37,769 nucleotides of DNA from Bacillota bacterium. Lineage in GTDB: Bacteria; Bacillota; DTU025; JANLFS01. Under the pieces are notes generated by a model, which was not told where the DNA came from, did no database searches, and saw only the letters and a program-made list of their open reading frames with translations. Position numbers and translations under genes: made by a program. The stretch covers positions 1-37,769 of the forward strand of contig JANLFS010000008.1 of assembly GCA_024655925.1 (NCBI GenBank), given 5' to 3'. Shown in pieces: positions 1-6,949 of this stretch (its first letter is position 1; every line of letters starts with the position of its first letter).

Positions 1-828
1 CCTTCCGGTTCACCCCCACACGCGTGGGGACAACCCATCTATCCACCTCCCGAGATGTGCTTTATTCGGTTCACCCCCACACGCGTGGGGACAACGCGAC
101 GTGAGTGCGCCGGACTGGGACGTCGCGTAGGTTCACCCCCACACGCGTGGGGACAACAGAACCGCGTTCACCATGGCCTCGCGCGTAGCCGGTTCACCCC
201 CACACGCGTGGGGACAACAATTGGACTGCCTCGCCCAGCCCCCCACAGAGCGGTTCACCCCCACACGCGTGGGGACAACATTGCGATTACCTCCTTCGGC
301 CCCCATCATCGCGGTTCACCCCCACACGCGTGGGGACAACTAGAACCGGTGGAGCGCCTCCCGCTGTTCCATCGGTTCACCCCCACACGCGTGGGGACAA
401 CATCTACTCGAAGGAGGCCGTCGAGGGTGTCATCGGTTCACCCCCACACGCGTGGGGACAACTAGCCTGCCGTGATAGTGGCGGCCTGACTACTCGGTTC
501 ACCCCCACACGCGTGGGGACAACAGTTCCGGCCCCGCGTCCTCAAACATGAGGAACGGTTCACCCCCACACGCGTGGGGACAACGGAGGATGTCAAAGCT
601 CATGGGTATCGCTGAGCGGTTCACCCCCACACGCGTGGGGACAACCAGACATCTCCGCGGGCGACGGCGGGCGCGGCCGGTTCACCCCCACACGCGTGGG
701 GACAACACCTGGGCCGCGGACACGAACTATTTCTATGGCGGTTCACCCCCACACGCGTGGGGACAACGACGGTCTCTTCGACCCGGTTCGATACGACTTC
801 GGTTCACCCCCACACGCGTGGGGACAAC
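1..828 (-). CRISPR. Type I-E CRISPR array, 14 repeats, continues beyond window start
   Basis: Fourteen identical 28-bp repeats start at 7, 68, 130, 191, 252, 313, 374, 435, 496, 557, 618, 679, 740 and 801, with 13 complete spacers; bases 1-6 belong to a further spacer. On the minus strand the repeat begins GTTGTCCCCAC, has a CCCCAC/GTGGGG stem around GCGT, and ends GGGTGAACC. This matches the I-E pattern in which Cas6e cuts 3' of the stem to leave an 8-nt 5' handle, here GTGAACC plus G. I therefore read the array on the minus strand, the same way as the cas genes, with its leader-proximal end at 828. In 13 of 14 repeats the next minus-strand base is G, so the repeat behaves as 29 nt with 32-nt spacers (period 61). 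The exception is the spacer at 96-129, which is one base longer and starts with T. Confidence 0.98.
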
Positions 829-846
829 ACTGGACTTTGCTGGGCC

Positions 847-1119
847 TTATGGAATCCGAACTAGCCGAAGTCCCTCGAAGTCCACGATCATCCGGCGGCA
901 ATCTCCTGCGAGGCGAACGTCGAACCCCTGTTCGTTGTTAGTGTTCCAGGCCATGATACAGCCACCGTCTCGTGCATAGCGGCAAGCTCTTTCCCAAAGC
1001 TTATCACGAACCAGTGCGGACGGGGAACCGACGAAGACACCCGCCTTGATCTCCAACATCCAGCGGGTGAGCTCCCCGCGGAGTGACACGGGAACCCTCT
1101 CCAACACCATTACGATCAT
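847..1119 (-). CDS. cas2: Cas2e, CRISPR adaptation protein
   Basis: This 90-residue protein is a Cas2 of the I-E (CT1978) branch, the dimer that bridges two Cas1 dimers in the spacer integrase. Family hallmarks visible are the N-terminal strand followed by VPVSLRGELTRWMLEIKAGVFVG with the usual spacing, then MAWNTNNEQGFD, and the C-terminal DFEGLRLVRIP, which aligns with the natural end of E. coli Cas2, so the gene is complete. Its ATG overlaps the cas1 stop (ATGA, 1116-1119), which implies translational coupling. The stop codon at 847-849 is only 18 bp from the first repeat at 828, so any leader or array promoter would have to lie in the 3' part of cas2, or the array is read through from the operon. 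Confidence 0.96.
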   Translation of the reverse strand: MIVMVLERVPVSLRGELTRWMLEIKAGVFVGSPSALVRDKLWERACRYARDGGCIMAWNTNNEQGFDVRLAGDCRRMIVDFEGLRLVRIP

Positions 1120-2069
1120 AACTTGCTCTCCTCCCCGGCCCCTGGATCGGCGTAATTATGGCCACCTTGCAGTTGACCTGCGCGAGGATCCCACAAGGCA
1201 CCAGGCACGGCCGGATCGTGGGTGTCACACGGCTCAGCGGTACTCTCATCGTGTCCAAAGAGAGACTCCAGATCTTCCACTATCCGTGCGAGGAGTCTCA
1301 TGCGCACGAAGTTATCCCGACACATCTTCCTCACGGTTGTCTCCACCGGCATCTCGCCGGATGCCACTGCCGCAAAGGCTGCAGGTATCGTGGTCCCGAC
1401 CTTGTATAGGTCCGCGATGTCGTAGACGAATGAAAGCTGTCGACCAGTGTGAATGAACCCCAGGGCAGGTGAGTATCCTAGCGAGACTATTGCCGCATGA
1501 CACAGCCCGTAAAGGCAGGAATTGGCGGCGGATAGCGCTCGGTTGACCGGATCCGCATCGCTCCACTTCGTACGATCGTATGAGCGCCCAGTCCATGGCA
1601 CGCCCGTCTCTCTGCTGGCCTGGGCATAAGCCTCACGCACTCTGACTCCTTCACGTCCTCTCAGTTGCTGAAGCGTAATCCCCTCCGGCAGGGGCTCGGG
1701 GAACCTCATAGCGTACAGCTTAAACACCATCCTCATATGCGCCTCGGGGTCGGAGTACACTGCCACCTGCCTCAACAGGGAAGAGGAAGATCTGGTCTCG
1801 CCAACGCCTTGAGCATAAACCCTCACACCCTGTTCACCAGTCCATAGCACGCTGCACCCGCATTCAGCGAGAGTGCTTATTGCCGCATGTGTGATGCTCG
1901 TCCCGGGGCCGATCATGAGCAGAGCCAGGTTTGCGCATGGTACCGGCACGCGGCCATCTGCATCGTGAATCGCTATGGCCTTATCTTCCCGATCCACCTT
2001 GCAGTGCTCCACATATAGATACGTCCAGCTATCTCTGAGTTTGGGTAGCTCACGGAAGTCCTGCACCAT
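1116..2069 (-). CDS. cas1: Cas1e, CRISPR integrase
   Basis: Cas1 is the metal-dependent integrase that inserts spacers with Cas2. Counting from the start chosen here (317 aa), the metal ligands are E140 in LRGREGVRVR, H207 in GFIHTGRQLSFVYDIADLY and D217 in the same motif, matching E141, H208 and D221 of E. coli Cas1. An ATG also exists at 2081, but it is itself part of the purine-rich stretch GGAGGGAAGG that makes a good ribosome site for the ATG at 2069; nothing like a ribosome site precedes 2081. The C-terminal tail after about residue 290 is low in conservation, as is usual. A 108-120 bp gap separates it from cas6e, the only real gap in the operon, but I see no convincing promoter there. 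Confidence 0.97.
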   Translation of the reverse strand: MVQDFRELPKLRDSWTYLYVEHCKVDREDKAIAIHDADGRVPVPCANLALLMIGPGTSITHAAISTLAECGCSVLWTGEQGVRVYAQGVGETRSSSSLLRQVAVYSDPEAHMRMVFKLYAMRFPEPLPEGITLQQLRGREGVRVREAYAQASRETGVPWTGRSYDRTKWSDADPVNRALSAANSCLYGLCHAAIVSLGYSPALGFIHTGRQLSFVYDIADLYKVGTTIPAAFAAVASGEMPVETTVRKMCRDNFVRMRLLARIVEDLESLFGHDESTAEPCDTHDPAVPGALWDPRAGQLQGGHNYADPGAGEESKL

Positions 2070-2189
2070 CCTTCCCTCCATTCATCAGTGGCGGGGACGC
2101 CCATCTCTTAGAGGGTGCCCCTCCCACCACTCCCTGGTTCAGGGCGACTGGAAGCGGTACCGGAAGTTGCAGCGACGGGATCATGCCCG

Positions 2190-2900
2190 CTACCTGGGTG
2201 GAGCGACGGTGAGCAGGCCGAAGCCGTATGCCTTTCCGCTGCCGATGCCGCGTGTGAGAGTAGTGCGGAACTTGTCTTCATTGGTGATGCGGAGATGTCC
2301 CTCGAAGAACACCGAACCGTAAGTCAACTTGGCCTCACCCCTTTGCCCATAGACTCTGGGTTCGGGCCTTGTGTCGACGTCTGGCACGTTTGTATCCACC
2401 CTGACGCTCATAAGCTCGTAGCCACTTTCTTCTCCTTTCCGCCGCAGCCAGGCAATCTGCTCATCGGGCCGCGTGATAAACACTCGGTGACCGTTTCCGC
2501 GGGTGCCCGCGAGGCGCTCAGCCTTGCTCGCCGTGCCGGTTTTGCGAGTGGGATTAGCCCGCAGGGCGAAGGCCAACACCATCCCTGTGTGGAGTTGAGC
2601 GTATGCCCGGCTGAGTTCTTTGCACGCCGGGTTCTCCACATCGCAGTCTCCCATAAGATACCCCGACGGCAGCCTTGTCCAATCTGGCCGTTCGGCCGAT
2701 TGGACGTAGACCTTCGGGCAGCCAGTCTGTCGGTCGGTCTCGAGCCTGTAGAGAATACCGAAGGAGTTTCTAGAACCTCCGTCCGGGCCACGCGCCTCAC
2801 CAAAAGCGCGCAGCAGTGTGCGGTGCATATCGTGGCAGTCCGAAAGGTCGCGTCGAACCTCCCGGCTTCTAGCATCAAGGATCAGGCGTGAGAGATACAT
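2190..2900 (-). CDS. cas6e: Cas6e, crRNA-processing endoribonuclease
   Basis: Cas6e (CasE/Cse3) cuts the repeat RNA at the 3' base of its hairpin and stays bound to the crRNA 3' end within Cascade. The 236-residue protein has the family N-terminus MYLSRLILD, the DCHDMHRTLLRAF segment whose H26 is at the position of the catalytic histidine of the Thermus enzyme, and the C-terminal glycine-rich loop GIGSGKAYGFGLLTVAP typical of the second ferredoxin-like fold. It overlaps the end of cas5e by 19 bp, so the two are probably co-translated. Cas6e should also be able to process the degenerate repeat at 10071-10099, since that keeps most of the stem. Confidence 0.95.
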   Translation of the reverse strand: MYLSRLILDARSREVRRDLSDCHDMHRTLLRAFGEARGPDGGSRNSFGILYRLETDRQTGCPKVYVQSAERPDWTRLPSGYLMGDCDVENPACKELSRAYAQLHTGMVLAFALRANPTRKTGTASKAERLAGTRGNGHRVFITRPDEQIAWLRRKGEESGYELMSVRVDTNVPDVDTRPEPRVYGQRGEAKLTYGSVFFEGHLRITNEDKFRTTLTRGIGSGKAYGFGLLTVAPPR

Positions 2901-3607
2901 GTCTCACCCTCCTCGGACTCACCTGGGAAATCGGCCCATAGCACCCTTACGCGGCGACTCTCATACATCCGAGCGGGGTTGGTCCTGATGCGGTCTGGAC
3001 GGACGGCTTCCCCTAGTGGATCCTCCATCACGCAGCGCAGACGGGCCGGATATTCCCTGAGCGTAGCTCGGCCCTCCCAGCGCCATGGATGCCGGCGCAA
3101 GGCGTCTTCTAGGTTCGCGTACTCGTAGCTTAACCCTTCGAACACAGGCCGCGTTGGCACACAGGACTTGCGTCCCAGGTATATCGGCCATTTCGGCGCG
3201 AGCAGAGCCGACCTACACCTGAAGAGAAGCTCAGCGGGTCCACTCAGGATCGCCAGGAACGCAGCGTCTTGAAGGTAGGAGCGGGGCGAGATGATTGTAG
3301 AGGGGTCGTCAGGTGTGCCTTTCACTCCGCCGCCTGCCATCGGTATTGTACCTGTGATCGTATGGAAGTCCACCAACTTGCGTCCTTCACATTCCACGCG
3401 TATGCCCAAGGTCAGTTCGGAATCTAGCTCTTCGAGACGCCTGTCGTACATGGGATAGCCCAAGGCGCATCCGAGCAAGCCAATCACGCCGGACTTAGAT
3501 GGTTCGTCACCACTGTCGCGCACGTCCCATCGGGACCGCAGGCCCCACGATTGTAGAGGTCCTTCCAGGCGGAGCAGTAGCAGAGGCTGTCCGGGCACTT
3601 CCATCAC
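2882..3607 (-). CDS. cas5e: Cas5e, Cascade 5'-handle-binding subunit
   Basis: Cas5e (CasD) caps the 5' handle of the crRNA in Cascade and contacts Cse1. The 241-residue protein carries the expected N-terminal RRM-like LLLRLEGPLQSWG, then PSKSGVIGLLGCALG, the central RSYLQDAAFLAIL, and PIYLGRKSCVPTRPVF, which are diagnostic for the I-E form. Length and motif order are normal. Its start overlaps the cas7 stop by 4 bp and its end overlaps cas6e by 19 bp. The first two residues are both Met; the second could be the true start without changing the family assignment. Confidence 0.95.
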   Translation of the reverse strand: MMEVPGQPLLLLRLEGPLQSWGLRSRWDVRDSGDEPSKSGVIGLLGCALGYPMYDRRLEELDSELTLGIRVECEGRKLVDFHTITGTIPMAGGGVKGTPDDPSTIISPRSYLQDAAFLAILSGPAELLFRCRSALLAPKWPIYLGRKSCVPTRPVFEGLSYEYANLEDALRRHPWRWEGRATLREYPARLRCVMEDPLGEAVRPDRIRTNPARMYESRRVRVLWADFPGESEEGETCISHA

Positions 3608-4788
3608 CTCGCCAGAACCTGACCCAGGGCAGCCAGGAGATCATCCATCGTATCGCAGCCAGTAGTGCCGGTTACCTGGATATCCCGCGTGCAGAACCAC
3701 AAGCGAGGATCTGCTTCCAGAGAGAACTTGCGAGTCAACAATTCGCAATGTTCAACAAACTTCCGCAGGCTGTCCCCCACCAAGTCAACGTCGTTCTTCG
3801 CCCGCGCAGGGCTTACAAACGCGTTGGCGTAACTTACAGGCGTCTGATGCGGTCGCACCTCCACCAGGACCGCGTCAGGCAACTGGTGTGCCGCAAATGT
3901 GTTCTGCTTGCCCGACGGTGTTGTGAAAACCGCGGCACGTAGGAAGGCGGGGATTACTTTCGCTGCGATCGTCCTGGCATCGGCTACAGCTTCCCTATGA
4001 GCCGCCTTCTCGCGCTCACTGGCTCTGGTTTCTGGTTCCGGACCGGCGAGGTTTTGAACGAAAGCATCGTAATCGATGGAGAAGTACTTGTAGTAGCAGG
4101 CAGAGTTGAACTCTATGTCGCCTATCATGCCTGCTCCGGCATCATCCTCTTCCTCTCCCAAACCGAGGAGGTCGTCAACCGCAGTGAAGTAGTCGAATTC
4201 GTGGTCCATGCGGTGAGTGGAGATGGCGTGAGCGACCTGCACCGCAGCCTGCACATCGCGGAACGCCTCCGATGTGATCATCCGGCCGAACAGACCGATG
4301 TCCGGGGTGATCGGCCTCCATCCTTTGAGCGCGGCCTCGGCCTGCAAGTCCTTCGCGCTCAACTTGGCCATATCTTCCGCACTTCCAGCTGTGCTTGCTT
4401 TCGTAAACAGCACCTCAGCCACCGCTTCGATGTCTTGCGGCGAGAGAAACATCACCTGCGCTGTCTTGCCGTCCTTCTGTTCTTTGCCGTCCTTGTTGCC
4501 GAAACCAGTTGCCTTGGCCGCCGCAACCTCCGCCAGGGCTTCATCAATCCCCCGCGCCAGAAGGATTTCCTTGACCTTGTGCGGCAGCTTTCGAGTGCGC
4601 AGCCCAAGGTCGATTCCTCCGATCTCTTCAGTGAACAGCGGGGAGGTCCGGATGCTGCGCTTCAGGCACTGGCTTGAGATCCTCGCTCGCCTCACTCCTC
4701 CGAAGATGCAGTCCTTTGGGCTACCAGAATCATCCCGGTTGAGGTTGCTCGGGGCATGGTTTTGGAGAAGATGGAACTCCAACAACAT
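3604..4788 (-). CDS. cas7e: Cas7e, Cascade backbone subunit
   Basis: Cas7e (CasC/Cse4) forms the six-copy backbone that holds the crRNA guide. The N-terminus HLLQNHAPSNLNRDDSGSPK followed by FGGVRRARISSQCLKRSIR is the signature of this family. At 394 residues it is some 30 longer than E. coli CasC (363); the middle region around residues 110-240 contains acidic, low-complexity stretches (LLGLGEEEDDAGAG) that probably account for this. It overlaps cse2 by one base and cas5e by four, within an otherwise gapless operon. Confidence 0.96.
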   Translation of the reverse strand: MLLEFHLLQNHAPSNLNRDDSGSPKDCIFGGVRRARISSQCLKRSIRTSPLFTEEIGGIDLGLRTRKLPHKVKEILLARGIDEALAEVAAAKATGFGNKDGKEQKDGKTAQVMFLSPQDIEAVAEVLFTKASTAGSAEDMAKLSAKDLQAEAALKGWRPITPDIGLFGRMITSEAFRDVQAAVQVAHAISTHRMDHEFDYFTAVDDLLGLGEEEDDAGAGMIGDIEFNSACYYKYFSIDYDAFVQNLAGPEPETRASEREKAAHREAVADARTIAAKVIPAFLRAAVFTTPSGKQNTFAAHQLPDAVLVEVRPHQTPVSYANAFVSPARAKNDVDLVGDSLRKFVEHCELLTRKFSLEADPRLWFCTRDIQVTGTTGCDTMDDLLAALGQVLAR

Positions 4789-5357
4789 CAGGAATTACCT
4801 CCCTTTGTGTTCTGAGAGTCTGAAGTCTCCTCAGGCAGTCTGCCGTAGTATGACCGGGCCCACTGTTTGCGCACGTGCTTGCTGGCGCTCATCCATCGCA
4901 GCAGGTGGCGAAGGAGCACAGCCCAGTCCACGCCAACCTCTTCACTTGCGGCCAAGCGCACACACTGCCGCAGCCTGTAGGCCATCTCGCCGCCACCCGG
5001 GCGGAATCCGTCGACCAGGTCAAACTCACTGTCCAGGAGAATCGCCATGCGCCGGTCCACACTCTCCCGTCCTGTCTTGACCCTCACAGCCCGCATCGTG
5101 GCGCCAAAATCCTTCTCGGGCTTGTGGTCATTGAGCCCATATAACGTGGCCAGGAGGAAGTACAGCTCTTCGTCCCGCTCCGGCACACCCAGGGGGAGAA
5201 GCCGGTAAAACAGCCCTGCGGCATTCCTGGTCTCGGCCAGGGTACGGCCAGCGTTGCGCCGAAGGATGGCGAGATCGCCTCGGTCCAGCTTGGCCAATCG
5301 GCTCACGAAGACATCCACATGATCTGTGGTGGGTTCAGTCGCAATTGCCTCACTCAC
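4788..5357 (-). CDS. cse2: Cse2 (CasB), Cascade small subunit
   Basis: This 189-residue, mostly helical, basic and charged protein sits between cse1 and cas7, the invariant place of cse2 in I-E operons. Cse2 is present as a dimer on the belly of Cascade and stabilises the R-loop. Recognisable family features are the N-terminal FVSRLAKLDRGDLAILRRNAGRTLAE helix pair, FYRLLP, and the C-terminal WAVLLRHLLRWMSASKHVRKQWARSYY. Its start overlaps the cse1 stop by 4 bp. Assignment rests on both sequence and context. Confidence 0.93.
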   Translation of the reverse strand: MSEAIATEPTTDHVDVFVSRLAKLDRGDLAILRRNAGRTLAETRNAAGLFYRLLPLGVPERDEELYFLLATLYGLNDHKPEKDFGATMRAVRVKTGRESVDRRMAILLDSEFDLVDGFRPGGGEMAYRLRQCVRLAASEEVGVDWAVLLRHLLRWMSASKHVRKQWARSYYGRLPEETSDSQNTKGGNS

Positions 5358-6943
5358 GACGCCTGCCTCCCTTTGCGCTTAGACTGAGATTCCTGCTTCT
5401 CTCTCGGGCCATAGAGCGCCCTGTACACGCCGAGCTCGTAGGAATCCCTCGCCGCCACCTGACGGCGCAGCTCCTGGGCGTTGGCGTCCAACCCCTCCAG
5501 ATGGCGGTCCAGCACCTCCCTGCCGTGCCGTCGCAGGATCGTCCTCCACTCCTCCAGCAGAGCAGGAAATGCCTCAGGATCCGAAGCATCCAGGTCCGGC
5601 AACTTCAGCATGTACTCCGCTTCGAAGCAGGGGCGCAGACCTGCCCAGAACTCCCGCTCGGCGGACTCTATGAGCCCTTTGAAGGCCTGAGTGTTGCTCT
5701 TACCCTCTCGGGGATAAGCCATCTTCATCGCCCGTCCGACCAGGTAGCCAACTGTCTCAGCCATCTCGAGCCCTGTTTGGATTCTGGCGCCAGCTCCTGG
5801 CGTCTCGGCCACCTGGGTGGGCAACGATAGCCGCTCACATTGCCACTCGAAGATCTTCATCTTGAGGTCGGTGCGCACACCGAATACCTCCAGATCGATG
5901 ACTGAGCGACAGTGAGGCAGCGCTCCCATCTCTAGCAGATCCACGTACTGCTCCACCACTTGCGGCCTCTGGAAGCGAACCTTGCCGCGTTCGCTTTCAT
6001 ACTCATGCCTGCGCAGAAAGGCCACGGGTCCTATGTCGCGCCACAGTTCCCGTCCCTCCCGCGGGCGAAGCGGAGACTGCCCGTTTGCGTCGATCCTGTA
6101 GGCAACCTGAGGGTCCGTCCAGCCTCCTCCATACTTGAACCCGAAGCTAAAACGCATCTGACGTACCAAAACGTCAGAGTACTGACCGGAGTACGTGCAG
6201 ACTCCGCCCTCGCTCGGAATTAACCTGATCTGGCGGGGACGCCAGGTCAGGCCCTCCAGCAATGAAGTACAACGTGCCTCCTGCCTGGGCTTCACCGGCC
6301 GCTCCGTTCGCCACGCCGGTGGCTCGTCCCCCTCCAGCTCGGGGATGGGGAGCACACAGCAGTTGAGGACTATGGTCTCGAACAGGGTGGTCCCTTTGAC
6401 CAAAACATACCAGGGCGGAGCCCCGTTGACGCTCGGTGAGTACCCGGCTCCACCTGCCGTCATGAACGGCGGAATGGCCAACAGCCCTCGCGCACATACC
6501 GCTGGAGCGAAGGCTTGAGCCGCGGGGTCAAGATGATGGAAATGAGTGGTGAACGATCCCGAGGGCAGGTGCTGGAACAGTTTGTTGATACACTCAGTGC
6601 CGGCTTCACCTTCGACTAGGGGTTGCATGAACGGGTGCTCCGGGTGAAACAGGTCGAACCGGCTCCTGCCGACCAAGTCGATGTAAGCTCGGATGCGTTC
6701 GGGTTCAAAACCGCCGGTGCGCAGAAGGTCCTCGATCTGCCAGATCTCCTTGAGACTGTAGGCATCCATGACGAAAGCGATCAAGAACCGGTATATCCCG
6801 AGTTGCACCGACGGCGCCGGCTCGACAAGCCCGGCTAGTTCGTGCGCAGCTTCAAGCAAACCCACGACCCCGTATTGACCAACACTCCCATCCATCCGCG
6901 CGGCGGGAATCCACCGTTCGACCAAGAGATCGAACGAAGCCAA
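5354..6943 (-). CDS. cse1: Cse1 (CasA, Cas8e), Cascade large subunit
   Basis: Cse1 reads the PAM, starts R-loop formation and recruits Cas3. The 529-residue length and the opening FDLLVERWIPAARMDGSVG, followed by a helical N-terminal region and the HPFMQP loop near residue 100, match the YgcL/Cse1 family; the C-terminal part is a charged four-helix bundle as expected. The start at 6943 lies 6 bp downstream of the cas3 stop, again indicating one transcript. No defect was seen. Which PAM it prefers cannot be read from the gene, but the G at the start of nearly all spacers fits a PAM ending in G, as in the AAG of E. coli. Confidence 0.95.
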   Translation of the reverse strand: MASFDLLVERWIPAARMDGSVGQYGVVGLLEAAHELAGLVEPAPSVQLGIYRFLIAFVMDAYSLKEIWQIEDLLRTGGFEPERIRAYIDLVGRSRFDLFHPEHPFMQPLVEGEAGTECINKLFQHLPSGSFTTHFHHLDPAAQAFAPAVCARGLLAIPPFMTAGGAGYSPSVNGAPPWYVLVKGTTLFETIVLNCCVLPIPELEGDEPPAWRTERPVKPRQEARCTSLLEGLTWRPRQIRLIPSEGGVCTYSGQYSDVLVRQMRFSFGFKYGGGWTDPQVAYRIDANGQSPLRPREGRELWRDIGPVAFLRRHEYESERGKVRFQRPQVVEQYVDLLEMGALPHCRSVIDLEVFGVRTDLKMKIFEWQCERLSLPTQVAETPGAGARIQTGLEMAETVGYLVGRAMKMAYPREGKSNTQAFKGLIESAEREFWAGLRPCFEAEYMLKLPDLDASDPEAFPALLEEWRTILRRHGREVLDRHLEGLDANAQELRRQVAARDSYELGVYRALYGPREKQESQSKRKGRQAS

Positions 6944-6949
6944 TGCCTA

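Noticed and set aside
1-828. Reading the array on the plus strand
   Set aside because: The plus-strand repeat would leave only ACAAC after the stem. The minus-strand form with GTGAACC(G) after the stem fits Cas6e processing and Thermus-like I-E repeats.
55-979. Open reading frames on the plus strand across the CRISPR array
   Set aside because: They encode repeats of the 28-bp unit (HPHTRGDN, SPPHAWGQ, FTPTRVGTT) in rotating frames and are products of the array.
2082-2189. A separate promoter for cas1-cas2 in the gap after cas6e
   Set aside because: No credible -10/-35 pair was found on the minus strand.
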